Source of the DNA: Pantoea sp. CCBC3-3-1
Lineage (GTDB): Bacteria > Pseudomonadota > Gammaproteobacteria > Enterobacterales > Enterobacteriaceae
Assembly (NCBI RefSeq): GCF_007981265.1
Contig: NZ_CP034363.1
Location: 682,001-746,000, forward strand
DNA: 64,000 nt
Reading direction: 5' to 3'
Positions 45,618 to 54,105 of this stretch are shown one piece after another. The translations under genes were made by a program, and so were the position numbers. The notes beneath the pieces were generated by a model that was given only the letters and a program-made list of their open reading frames with translations, had not been told where the DNA came from and ran no database searches. Numbering within the stretch: the stretch's first letter is position 1; every line of letters starts with the position of its first letter.

Positions 45618-46895
45618 TCACGCGAGGGAACGCAGTTGGTTAACATTTTGCTGGCGAACAAACAGCGCCAGCAGCGCGATACCGGCGAGTGCCAGCGCGC
45701 TGGCCAACAGGAAGGCTGAAGAATAGCCGCCGCCATACTGGATTAAAAATCCGGTAATGCCCGGGGATAAAATTCCCGCCAGGTTTGCCAGCAAATGCAC
45801 AAATCCACCGGCCGTGCCGATGCGTTCCGCCGGCACAATATCCTGAAGCAGCGACCAGCATGCCTGCGGCGTCATATAGGCAAATACGCTGGCCAGCGTA
45901 ATCAGCGATACCGCCACCGTAACGCTGCTTGCCCAGGCCGTCAGCATGACGCAAACTGCTGCGACCGCCAGTCCACAAAAAATCACCAGCTTACGCGACA
46001 GCAGAAAATTGCCGGTCCGACGGAACAGCGCGTCCGAAATCATGCCGCCGCCGATAAAGCCAATGGTCGCGCCGAGCCACGGCAGAATGCCGATCAGGCT
46101 CATGCTTTTGATATCCAGATGCTGGAAATCGGTCAGATAGCTCGGCAGCCACGAGAGAAAGAAAAACTGGATATAGTTGAAGCAAAAGAATGCCGCAGCT
46201 ACACCCAGTACCGGCAGGGAAAAAACATAACCCCAGAGTTTTGTTGGCTGAGCCGCTGCTGCAGGTGCGCGAGTGGCAGGACGTTGAGCCGCGATGGTTA
46301 TCCGCTCGCGCTCGCTAACGCGAGGATGTTGCTCCGGCTTATCACGAAACAGCCATAGCCAGAACGCCAGCCAGACGAAGCCCAGCGCAGCAATCACCAC
46401 AAACGACACGCGCCAGCCGAAGTGCAGCCCAACCAGACCCACTATCGGCGCGGCGACCGCTGCGCCCAGCGGCTGACCGGCATTGGTAAATCCCACTGCG
46501 CGGCCCACTTCTTTGCGTGGGAACCAGTTCGAAATTGACTTATTGGTGGTGGTGCCCATCGGGCCTTCGCCAATGCCGAACAGCACCCGCACAATCAGTA
46601 AGTGCGTAAAATTGCCTGCCAGCGCGGTCGCGCCGCAAAACAGCGACCAGATAGCGGCAGCCCAGCTAAACACTTTGCGCGGGCCAAAGCGGTCTGCGCC
46701 CCAGCCGCCGAGAAAACAGAACAGGCAATAGCCGATAAAAAAACAGCTGAACAGAACGCCCATCTGCGCATCATCGATTTGCAGATCCTTTTTCACCAGC
46801 GGTGCCATGACGGAGAGCGCGGCGCGGTCGAGGTAGTTCAGCATCCCGGCAAAAAACAGCAGCAGCGCAACGACGCTACGATAATTTTTAAACAT
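45618..46895 (-). CDS. MFS transporter, probably for a sugar acid
   Basis: The 425-residue protein has about 12 hydrophobic helices and the anion:cation symporter (ACS) features of the major facilitator superfamily: MLNYLDRAALSVMAPLV in helix 1 and GGWGADRFGPRKVFSW in the first cytoplasmic loop, with a Pro/Ala-rich central loop (APAAAAQP). Relatives carry galactonate, glucarate or related acids. It overlaps the enolase-family gene by eight bases, so the two should handle one compound. The exact substrate is unknown. Confidence 0.85.
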   Translation of the reverse strand: MFKNYRSVVALLLFFAGMLNYLDRAALSVMAPLVKKDLQIDDAQMGVLFSCFFIGYCLFCFLGGWGADRFGPRKVFSWAAAIWSLFCGATALAGNFTHLLIVRVLFGIGEGPMGTTTNKSISNWFPRKEVGRAVGFTNAGQPLGAAVAAPIVGLVGLHFGWRVSFVVIAALGFVWLAFWLWLFRDKPEQHPRVSERERITIAAQRPATRAPAAAAQPTKLWGYVFSLPVLGVAAAFFCFNYIQFFFLSWLPSYLTDFQHLDIKSMSLIGILPWLGATIGFIGGGMISDALFRRTGNFLLSRKLVIFCGLAVAAVCVMLTAWASSVTVAVSLITLASVFAYMTPQACWSLLQDIVPAERIGTAGGFVHLLANLAGILSPGITGFLIQYGGGYSSAFLLASALALAGIALLALFVRQQNVNQLRSLA

Positions 46896-48039
46896 GATGA
46901 ATGCCCTCCGCGCTAAATGTGCTGTGACTCAGGGTGTGGTTGCTCAGTACATTGCTGTCCGGTTGAAAACCCAGGCCGGGCGTCTCCGCGAGGGTGAGCG
47001 TCGGGGCAAAAGCCAGCTGCGGATAAAGCAGGGCGGAGAAGCGGATAAAAGGCACTTCCAGCAGAATATCGGCAGGCAGGCTCGCCACGAGGTGCGCGGT
47101 TGCCAGTAAACCCGCGCCATAGTAAAAACAGTGTGGAACCACTTTTACACCGTGCAATTGCGCACGTTCAATGACGCGCAATGATGCAGTGATCCCACCG
47201 ACTTTCGCCACGCTTGGCTGTACAACATCAACAGCCTGACTGGAGTAAAAAGATTCAAACCCCCATTCGCCCGATGCATTTTCACCGGCCGCGATGGGCG
47301 TGCCTTCACGTCGCACCTGAGCCAGCCCGTCGATATCGTCTGGCGGCCAGATCGGTTCCTCCAGCCAGCCCAGCTTCAGTTCCGCCAGCTGACGAGCACG
47401 GCGGCTGGCTTCGCTGACCGTCCACGGACAGTTCACATCGACCATTAGCGTGGCTTCTGGCGGCAGTGCCGCGCGGGCTGCTGCAATGGCTTCGTATTCC
47501 GTTTCGTGCAGCTTAAGCGTGTGGAAACCCGCCTGCCAGGCACGCTGTACCTGACGTGCGACCTCTTCTGGCTGATTGTTATAGCTGACCAGGCTGGCAT
47601 ACAGACCGATCTCACGGCGTCCGCCCAATAACTTCCACAGCGGCTGGCCCAGATGCTGTCCCAGCAGATCCCACAGCGCAATATCGATTGCCGACAGGGC
47701 ATAGCGTACCGGACCGCTACGGCCAAAAGCATGCAGCGCCTGTTCTGCTTCTGTTGTCAGGGCAACTAACGCTTCGCGCGTTTGCGGTACGTTTTTCCCC
47801 AGGAACATAGGGATGACCAGATCCTGCAAAGCCTGAGCGGTGACCGGATTACAAAGATGTCCAAAACCTTCTCCCCAACCCTGCAAGCCGGTGTCGGTTT
47901 CAATCCGCACCAGCAGCGTTTCCATCTGCTTTAGCGCAGGCGACGCGGCATTCCATGTGGTTTCTTCTTTGATAATGGAATCGCGATCGCTTTCAAAAGG
48001 AATGCTGAGGCGAATCACCTCAATATGATGAATTCTCAT
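46888..48039 (-). CDS. Mandelate racemase/muconate lactonizing-family (enolase superfamily) enzyme
   Basis: The 383-residue protein has the enolase-superfamily layout: N-terminal capping part, then a barrel with Lys176-x-His178 in TLKLHE, metal ligands Asp201 (MVDVN), Glu228 (LEEP) and Glu253 (GENA), and His303 (PHCF). It probably dehydrates or epimerises an acid sugar. ATG 48039 (MRIHHIEVIR) is the family-like start; an upstream frame adds 39 unrelated residues. It is the first gene of a two-gene operon with the MFS transporter. The specific substrate cannot be read from sequence. Confidence 0.85.
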   Translation of the reverse strand: MRIHHIEVIRLSIPFESDRDSIIKEETTWNAASPALKQMETLLVRIETDTGLQGWGEGFGHLCNPVTAQALQDLVIPMFLGKNVPQTREALVALTTEAEQALHAFGRSGPVRYALSAIDIALWDLLGQHLGQPLWKLLGGRREIGLYASLVSYNNQPEEVARQVQRAWQAGFHTLKLHETEYEAIAAARAALPPEATLMVDVNCPWTVSEASRRARQLAELKLGWLEEPIWPPDDIDGLAQVRREGTPIAAGENASGEWGFESFYSSQAVDVVQPSVAKVGGITASLRVIERAQLHGVKVVPHCFYYGAGLLATAHLVASLPADILLEVPFIRFSALLYPQLAFAPTLTLAETPGLGFQPDSNVLSNHTLSHSTFSAEGIHHV

Positions 48040-48277
48040 GCCATAAACCTCAAAGTGTAGGGCGGTCAGTCGCTTGAAGTTATGGTTAAGATGCGTACCG
48101 ACCGGCGAGATAAGAGACTGCCGGTTCAGTATAAAAAGCAGGATGAGGTGGAGCATCGTTCAGCCGCACAAGGATGGCGGCACGATGCCGGGTTAATTTT
48201 GGCATCTGGATAAGCGGCTGCGGGATGGGTCACAAAAATGTCTGCGTAGCGCAAAATGATAGCGGTGAAAGGGACGT

Positions 48278-48919
48278 TTATTTCTGTGAGTCTGCCCAAA
48301 CAGCAGGAAGGCGATCATGGTTTGTCAGCCATTCGTTCAGACAAGGATCGATCCAGTTAATGACTGCTACGCCTGTTGCATGTTGAACGGGCAGTAGGGG
48401 CGTTAGCCACAGTAAGGGTTCATGATGGAAAATTCTGTTGCGTAAATCCCTGATCCGATTCAGGGCCACCGAAATAGTACGCCGCTGCCGCTGGGGTTTT
48501 GGACAGTGTGCAAATACCAGGCGTAGGTCTTTCCAGAGCATATCCTGATAGCGGGTATTAAACAGTGAGCTCCAGAACCCGAATGTCAATTCGGCGATCA
48601 TTTTGTCCGCGGTTTGCTGCTCATGTCGTCGAAGCAGTTTGGTACTGGCAATGACAATTTCTTTATTTTGCCAAATGAAAGCGGGCTCGTTCGTCCAGGC
48701 CTCCCACCAGTCAGCCCGTTGATAAAGCAGACTCAGGCGGTTATGGATCCCATTACGCAGGGCGATTTCTAAAACATTGAGTAGAGGAACCATTGCTTCG
48801 GCAAGATGGAGATTATTAGCATAATCGATTGCAGCTTTGTCCTTTTCTCCACTGCGTGCAGCACGATAGCGCCCCAGTCTGGCTGAGGAAAAATGTTTTT
48901 CCAAATCGTCCCAGTCCAT
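48278..48919 (-). CDS. Abi-like protein with HEPN-type motif
   Basis: The 213-residue protein resembles the Abi-like (AbiD/AbiF) family: PLLNVLEIALRNGIHNRL near the N-terminus, and RDLRNRIFHHEP around residue 170, which holds the R-N-x3-H motif of HEPN ribonucleases. Members cause abortive infection against phages or act as RNases in defence. The role here is inferred. GGAGATAAAA lies just ahead of the start. It stands alone between metabolic genes, with no partner antitoxin visible. Confidence 0.78.
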   Translation of the reverse strand: MDWDDLEKHFSSARLGRYRAARSGEKDKAAIDYANNLHLAEAMVPLLNVLEIALRNGIHNRLSLLYQRADWWEAWTNEPAFIWQNKEIVIASTKLLRRHEQQTADKMIAELTFGFWSSLFNTRYQDMLWKDLRLVFAHCPKPQRQRRTISVALNRIRDLRNRIFHHEPLLWLTPLLPVQHATGVAVINWIDPCLNEWLTNHDRLPAVWADSQK

Positions 48920-49052
48920 TTTTATCTCCTTTTAATTATTGTACCGCGCTGTTACTATCGATCCGCAGCCCTGGGCTACGTCCTCTCCCAGCTATCATAC
49001 TGGTGATGACACCAGGTTCGTTTTGGCCTTGTTGTACAAGGCCGCCTGATTC

Positions 49053-49086
49053 AACAGTAAACCCGCCCTCAGGCGGGTTTACTGTT
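49053..49086. terminator. Perfect 15-pair hairpin, possible bidirectional terminator
   Basis: AACAGTAAACCCGCC pairs fully with GGCGGGTTTACTGTT around CTCA. Neither side has a long T-run. It lies between two minus-strand genes and could block read-through into the Abi-like gene. Confidence 0.6.
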
Positions 49087-49304
49087 TCTGATCCTCTGAT
49101 CCTCTGATCTGTCCTGGGCGACCATTCCAGCCGTTTATACATAAAGATGCAGCCTGGGCTTACCTGCCACCGTCATCCATTCAGCATTAAATTTTTAAGC
49201 AAAAAGAGAATATCTCGCAGAAGAAAAGTTTATTTTTACGAGCGAGCTCGAAGGTAAAATGAAGGGCAGGGAGAAGTAGAGAGAATAAAAATATTGCAGA
49301 AATT

Positions 49305-49326
49305 AACGGGCGGCTCGGCGCCCGTT
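49305..49326 (-). terminator. Hairpin after oxidoreductase gene
   Basis: AACGGGCG pairs with CGCCCGTT around six bases, six bases beyond the stop on the minus strand. Downstream bases (AATTTCTGC then ATATTTTT) are moderately U-rich. Confidence 0.55.
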
Positions 49327-49331
49327 GCTCA

Positions 49332-50333
49332 TCAGTAAACCATCACCACTTTACCGCGCATATGGCCTTCCAGCACCAGACGGTGCGCTTCGGTCAGCGT
49401 TTCCACACTCAGGCCCTGCAACGTTTTGCTTAATGACGTGGTGATTTTGCCTTCGTCCAGCAGCTTCGCCGTTGCATTCAGGATCTCTCCCTGGCGGGCG
49501 ATATCCGGTGTGGTATACATGCTGCGGGTATACATAAATTCCCAGTGCAGCGCCGCGCTTTTTAGCTTCAGCTGATCCATATTGAGCGGCTTCTCGTTTT
49601 CTACAATGGTGCAGATCTGGCCCTGCGGCGCAATCAACTGTGCCAGCGTATCCCAGTGACCATCGGTATCGTTCAGGCAGAAAATGTAATCCACCTGCTT
49701 CAGACCCTGTTTTTCCAGTTCGGCCGGCATATCCTGATAATTGATCACCAGGTCAGCACCGCGATCTTTACACCACTGAACGGAGTCCGGGCGGGAAGCT
49801 GTCGCTATCACTTTGACTTTGCTGTGCAGTTTGGCAAAGGGGATGGCCAGCGAGCCAACGCCGCCAGCGCCGCCAACGATCAGCAGCGTTTTATCTTCCG
49901 CCGCCTGGTCGATGTGCAAACGGTCAAACAGTCCTTCCCATGCCGTTAGCGCCGTCAGTGGAATAGCTGCCGCTTCCGCCCAGTTCAGCGAGGCTGGCTT
50001 ATGACCGGTGATGCGGGCATCGATCAGCTGATGCGTGGTGTTGCTGCCCGGACGAGTGATGTCACCCGCATAGTAAACTTCATCGCCTGCCTTGAAACCA
50101 CTGACTTTACTACCCACATCCAGCACGACGCCACTGGCATCCCAGCCAAGAATACGCGGCTGTTGCAGGCCGCTTTTTTGGGCGCCTTTATGCACTTTGG
50201 TGTCAACCGGGTTGACCGAAGCGGCTTTCACTTCCACCAGCAGATCGTATTCGCCGGGGGTGGGCTGTTCGGGATGGATTTCGATAAAGCGATCCGGTTT
50301 TTCTGGATTAACAGCGATTGCTCTGATTGTCAT
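49332..50333 (-). CDS. Zinc-type alcohol dehydrogenase/quinone oxidoreductase-family enzyme
   Basis: The 333-residue medium-chain dehydrogenase/reductase has a GroES-like N-terminal half (GWDASGVVLDVGSKVSGFKAGDEVYYAG) and a Rossmann half with VGGAGGVGSLAIPFAK. The usual zinc Cys ligands are not evident, so it is likely an NADPH-dependent quinone or enone reductase. ATG 50333 (MTIRAIAVNP) has GGAGAGG upstream; a frame reaching 50399 is rejected. It is divergent from a LysR gene that probably controls it. Confidence 0.88.
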   Translation of the reverse strand: MTIRAIAVNPEKPDRFIEIHPEQPTPGEYDLLVEVKAASVNPVDTKVHKGAQKSGLQQPRILGWDASGVVLDVGSKVSGFKAGDEVYYAGDITRPGSNTTHQLIDARITGHKPASLNWAEAAAIPLTALTAWEGLFDRLHIDQAAEDKTLLIVGGAGGVGSLAIPFAKLHSKVKVIATASRPDSVQWCKDRGADLVINYQDMPAELEKQGLKQVDYIFCLNDTDGHWDTLAQLIAPQGQICTIVENEKPLNMDQLKLKSAALHWEFMYTRSMYTTPDIARQGEILNATAKLLDEGKITTSLSKTLQGLSVETLTEAHRLVLEGHMRGKVVMVY

Positions 50334-50404
50334 AACACCTCTCCTGTATGTTGTGTTATTGAGTGTAGAAGCTAAGCAGGCTAATGATAAGCCGTACAAT
50401 TACT

Positions 50405-50419
50405 AACGAAGCGTTCGTT
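50405..50419. promoter_or_regulatory. Candidate LysR-type operator between divergent genes
   Basis: AACGAA-GCG-TTCGTT is a perfect 6-3-6 inverted repeat, 14 bases before the LysR ATG and inside the 100-base shared promoter region. Its position suggests an operator for autoregulation; the bound protein is inferred. Confidence 0.5.
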
Positions 50420-50433
50420 TCAGGTGAACAATA

Positions 50434-51327
50434 ATGTTTAAACAGCTGCAGGATATGGCCCTCTTTGCCATGGTGGCCGAATGCGGCAGTTTTACCGGGG
50501 CAGCCAAACGCGCGGGGCTGCCCAAGTCCAGCGTCAGTCAGCGTATCAGCCAGCTTGAACAGATGCTGGGACTGCGTCTGATTAATCGCACAACCCGCCA
50601 GCTCAATCTGACGTTTGCTGGTGAGCGCTATCTGGTGCATTGCCAGGAAATGTTGCAGGCCAGCGAGCGCGCAACAACGGCGATCGAACGGCTGCGGGAT
50701 AACCCCAGCGGCCGTTTGCGCATCACTTCACCGGCCGGGATCGGCGCCACGCTGCTGGCGCGTTTTAACACGGCTTTTCAACAAGTATATCCAGGCGTGA
50801 CGCTGGAGGTCTCGGTTTCTGACCAGCTGCGTGACATCGTGCAGGAGGGTTACGATATTGCCCTGCGTACCGGACAGCCGCAGGATTCGTCGCTGATCGG
50901 CAGACGCATTGGCTACTGCGATCGTTTGCTGGTGGCGTCACCGGACTATCTGGCGCAGTTCGGCGCAATCGAACATCCTCAGCAGCTGGCAGAGCATCGC
51001 TGCATTGCTCATCAGGCGTGGAACGAATGGTTGCTGAAAAAAGAGGAAGAGTATTACCGCTGGCTGCTGCCGCTGATTCATATGACCGACAATTTGGTCT
51101 ATGCGCGCGAATGTGCGCTTCAGGGGGCAGGCATCACGTTGCTGCCGCGTTTTTTATGCGATGAATTACTGGCGTCGGGTGAGCTGGTGGAGGTCTTACC
51201 GGAATGGAAGGTGGCAGGTAACGAGCTGTGGCTTGTTTATCCCAGCCGCAAACTTAACTCGCCCGCGCTGACGCGGTTTGTTGAATATGCGCTCACGTCA
51301 CCGGTGTTTCGCGAGTTTTATCAGTAG
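50434..51327 (+). CDS. LysR-family transcriptional regulator
   Basis: The 297-residue protein has the LysR winged helix-turn-helix at the N-terminus (GSFTGAAKRAGLPKSSVSQRISQLEQMLGLRLINRTTRQ) and a substrate-binding domain. It starts 100 bases from the divergent oxidoreductase gene, the usual layout of a LysR regulator and its target. The effector is unknown. CAGGTGAAC lies before the ATG. A convergent terminator separates it from ettA. Confidence 0.92.
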   Translation: MFKQLQDMALFAMVAECGSFTGAAKRAGLPKSSVSQRISQLEQMLGLRLINRTTRQLNLTFAGERYLVHCQEMLQASERATTAIERLRDNPSGRLRITSPAGIGATLLARFNTAFQQVYPGVTLEVSVSDQLRDIVQEGYDIALRTGQPQDSSLIGRRIGYCDRLLVASPDYLAQFGAIEHPQQLAEHRCIAHQAWNEWLLKKEEEYYRWLLPLIHMTDNLVYARECALQGAGITLLPRFLCDELLASGELVEVLPEWKVAGNELWLVYPSRKLNSPALTRFVEYALTSPVFREFYQ

Positions 51328-51335
51328 TTATAAAA

Positions 51336-51357
51336 AAGGGCGGATTTCTCCGCCCTT
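51336..51357. terminator. Bidirectional terminator between LysR gene and ettA
   Basis: AAGGGCGGA pairs with TCCGCCCTT around TTTC. On the minus strand it is followed by a run of T, so it ends ettA transcripts well; on the plus strand the tail is weaker. Confidence 0.82.
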
Positions 51358-51367
51358 AATCATCATC

Positions 51368-53035
51368 TTACTTGGTCATACGCTTGTACTTGATGCGTTT
51401 TGGCTCAAGTGCTTCTGCACCCAGCGTCCGCTTCTTATACTCTTCGTATTCGGTAAAGTTACCTTCAAAGAACTCGATCTTGCCTTCATCCTGATAATCC
51501 AGAATGTGCGTGGCAATACGGTCCAGGAACCAGCGGTCATGCGAGATAACCATCGCGCAGCCCGGGAACTCCAGCAGGGCGTTTTCCAGCGCGCGCAGGG
51601 TTTCGATATCCAGGTCGTTGGTCGGTTCATCCAGCAGCAGCATGTTGCCGCCAACCTGTAGCAGCTTAGCCAGATGCAGACGACCGCGCTCACCGCCGGA
51701 CAGTTCGCCTACGCGTTTGCCCTGATCGACGCCTTTAAAGTTAAAGCGTCCAACGTAGGCGCGGCTTGGCATTTCAGTATTGCCGATGCGCATGATGTCC
51801 TGGCCGCCGGAAACTTCTTCCCACACGGTTTTGGCATTATCCATGCTGTCGCGGAACTGATCGACCGAAGCCAGTTTCACCGTCTCGCCCAGCACGATCT
51901 CGCCGGAATCAGGCTGTTCCTGACCGGACATCATGCGGAACAGCGTGGATTTACCCGCGCCGTTCGGACCGATGATGCCGACGATAGCCCCTTTTGGTAC
52001 GGAGAAAGAGAGATCGTCAATCAGCAGGCGATCGCCGTAAGATTTACGCAGGTTGCTGACTTCCAGCACTTTATCGCCCAGACGAGCCCCTGGTGGAATA
52101 AAGAGTTCGTTGGTCTCGTTACGCTTCTGGTAATCGCTGTTGTTCAGCTCTTCAAAGCGTGCCAGACGGGCCTTGCCTTTAGACTGCTGACCTTTAGCGC
52201 CTTTGCGCACCCACTCCAGCTCTTTCTCAATCGATTTACGACGAGCGGCTTCGCTAGAAGCTTCCTGCGCCAGACGCGCGTCTTTCTGCTCCAGCCAGGA
52301 AGAGTAGTTGCCTTCCCACGGAATCCCTTCACCACGGTCCAGCTCAAGGATCCAGCCCGCTACGTTGTCCAGGAAGTAACGGTCGTGGGTAATCGCCACA
52401 ACGGTGCCTTCGAAGTCGTGCAGGAAGCGTTCCAGCCAGGCCACGGATTCAGCATCCAGGTGGTTGGTCGGTTCGTCCAGCAGCAGCATGTCTGGTTTTT
52501 CCAGCAGCAGGCGGCACAGCGCGACGCGGCGGCGTTCACCACCGGACAGATTTGCAATTTTGGCATCCCAGTCCGGCAGACGCAGCGCATCGGCGGCGCG
52601 TTCCAGCTGCGTGTTCAGGTTGTGACCGTCGTGCGCCTGGATAATCTCTTCCAGCACGCCCTGTTCTTTGGCCAGCTTGTCGAAGTCAGCGTCTTCTTCC
52701 GCGTACAGTGCGTACACTTCGTCCAGACGTTTCAGCGCGCCGACCACTTCGCTCACGGCTTCTTCCACCGATTCACGCACGGTCTGCTCGAGGTTAAGCT
52801 TCGGTTCCTGCTCGAGGTAGCCGATTTTAATGCCGGGCTGCGGACGCGCTTCTCCTTCGATATCTTTATCGATACCGGCCATGATGCGCAGCAGGGTGGA
52901 TTTACCTGCGCCATTTAAGCCCAGTACGCCGATTTTCGCGCCCGGGAAAAAGCTCAGGGAGATATTTTTCAGAATATGACGCTTCGGCGGAACCACTTTG
53001 CCGACGCGATGCATGCTATAGACGAATTGAGCCAC
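51368..53035 (-). CDS. ettA: Energy-dependent translational throttle protein EttA (ABC-F)
   Basis: EttA binds the ribosomal E site and gates the first elongation step according to ATP/ADP. The 555 residues equal the E. coli length. Two ABC cassettes carry GLNGAGKST and GPNGAGKST P-loops and two LSGGER signatures; a Lys/Arg-rich linker joins them. Residues between them include the ribosome-contacting arm. It starts at GTG 53035 (VAQFVYSMHRVGK), where the E. coli protein starts; a frame reaching 53077 adds 14 unrelated residues. E. coli has nadR directly upstream; here an island intervenes. Confidence 0.96.
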   Translation of the reverse strand: MAQFVYSMHRVGKVVPPKRHILKNISLSFFPGAKIGVLGLNGAGKSTLLRIMAGIDKDIEGEARPQPGIKIGYLEQEPKLNLEQTVRESVEEAVSEVVGALKRLDEVYALYAEEDADFDKLAKEQGVLEEIIQAHDGHNLNTQLERAADALRLPDWDAKIANLSGGERRRVALCRLLLEKPDMLLLDEPTNHLDAESVAWLERFLHDFEGTVVAITHDRYFLDNVAGWILELDRGEGIPWEGNYSSWLEQKDARLAQEASSEAARRKSIEKELEWVRKGAKGQQSKGKARLARFEELNNSDYQKRNETNELFIPPGARLGDKVLEVSNLRKSYGDRLLIDDLSFSVPKGAIVGIIGPNGAGKSTLFRMMSGQEQPDSGEIVLGETVKLASVDQFRDSMDNAKTVWEEVSGGQDIMRIGNTEMPSRAYVGRFNFKGVDQGKRVGELSGGERGRLHLAKLLQVGGNMLLLDEPTNDLDIETLRALENALLEFPGCAMVISHDRWFLDRIATHILDYQDEGKIEFFEGNFTEYEEYKKRTLGAEALEPKRIKYKRMTK

Positions 53036-53207
53036 GTTAGGATGAGCCTCTTGGTGTCTGTGTAGTAACCGGGGCATTCGCTGCCCACTCAGATCACGAA
53101 GTTTAGCTGGTTTCCCCCGGTAATCACAGCCGTACCCGCGTATCTTTAGGGCCAGCGCCCGTCAGTTGTGCGGTTTGCCACAAAGGAAGGTGGCTTTATG
53201 ACCGGAT

Positions 53208-53972
53208 TCAGGGCGAGTAATGCGCTACACCCAGCTGTTGCAGCCGCTGCGCCAGCGTTTTTGGGGCGGGCTCGTCGCTAATTAAGCTGCTAAACAGGCT
53301 GAGTTCGCCGATTCGTGCAGGCAGCACTTTGCCGAATTTGCTGCTGTCGGCTACCAGAAAAGTGGTGCTTGCGCGTTGCATTGCCTGGTGCTTCATCGGC
53401 AGTTCATTCAGGTTGAAACAGGTCGCGCCCTGCTCAATATCTACGCCTGCGGCAGAAATAAACGCTTTGGCCGGGCAGAGATTATCCATGACCGAGCCAG
53501 GCCCAAGCGGCGTGAAAATCGCATTGTCGGCATGGTACTCACCGCCGTTGAGGATCACCTTGCAGTGGGGTTTCTCTTTCAGCGCCAGGAAAGTATTTAC
53601 CGCGCAGCAGATAGCGATAAAGGGCAGCTGGTTATCGATGGCGTCGATGATCCACGGCATGGTGGTGCCGCAGTCAAAAAAGACCGTATCGTCCTTTTGG
53701 ATCAGGGAAGCGGCCAGCTGACCCAGCCGCCGTTTTTTTTCAATATTATGCGTCTGTTGATCGGACACAAAATAGTGTTGCTGGGTCGTTTTTGGATCGC
53801 TGACCAGATAGCCGCCGAGTAATACCACCGCTGAAGGATGTTCGCTGATATCACGACGGATAGTCATTTCAGAAACGCCCAGTAACGAGGCTGCTTCCTT
53901 CAGGTGGATCTTGTCGGTGCGCTTCAGCGCCAGCGCCAGTTTTTTCAAACGCTCAACGCGGCGGGTTTCCAT
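53208..53972 (-). CDS. deoR: Deoxyribonucleoside regulator DeoR
   Basis: The 254-residue protein matches E. coli DeoR (252): METRRVERLKKLALALKRTDKIHLKEAASLLGVSEMTIRRD is the HTH, followed by VVLLGGYLV, FFDCGTTMPWIIDAIDNQLPF, NTFLALKEKPHC and AAGVDIEQGATCFNLNELP. It represses the deo operon until deoxyribose 5-phosphate binds. ATG 53972 is the family start; upstream codons to 54029 are rejected. E. coli has deoR far from deoCABD; here it lies about 14 kb from the operon end. Two DeoR-type palindromes are seen before deoC. Confidence 0.92.
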   Translation of the reverse strand: METRRVERLKKLALALKRTDKIHLKEAASLLGVSEMTIRRDISEHPSAVVLLGGYLVSDPKTTQQHYFVSDQQTHNIEKKRRLGQLAASLIQKDDTVFFDCGTTMPWIIDAIDNQLPFIAICCAVNTFLALKEKPHCKVILNGGEYHADNAIFTPLGPGSVMDNLCPAKAFISAAGVDIEQGATCFNLNELPMKHQAMQRASTTFLVADSSKFGKVLPARIGELSLFSSLISDEPAPKTLAQRLQQLGVAHYSP

Positions 53973-54105
53973 GGTCGGTTTCCTGAGTTGGTCATTTTCA
54001 ACGCCGCTGTGCACCCTAAAAAAACTCATATTTGAATAAGTTGCGAAGAGATCGGCAGGCAGAGCTTAATCTTACCTGCATTGAGAAAGGCCCGCAAACC
54101 GGTTG

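Larger units (their letters stand above)
48920..49331. other. Spacer with strong hairpins and short repeats
   Basis: No gene is seen. The stretch contains a seven-pair hairpin (49025-49043), a perfect 15-pair hairpin (49053-49086), a threefold TCTGATC(C/T) repeat directly after it, and an AT-rich part. A stem at 49305-49326 lies just beyond the stop of the minus-strand oxidoreductase gene. Confidence 0.6.

Noticed and set aside
51674..52918. 414-codon plus-strand frame opposite ettA
   Set aside because: Antisense to a conserved gene of full length; no domain features.
53177..53194. GCCAC/GTGGC stem after deoR considered as terminator
   Set aside because: Five-pair stem with no T-run on the minus strand.
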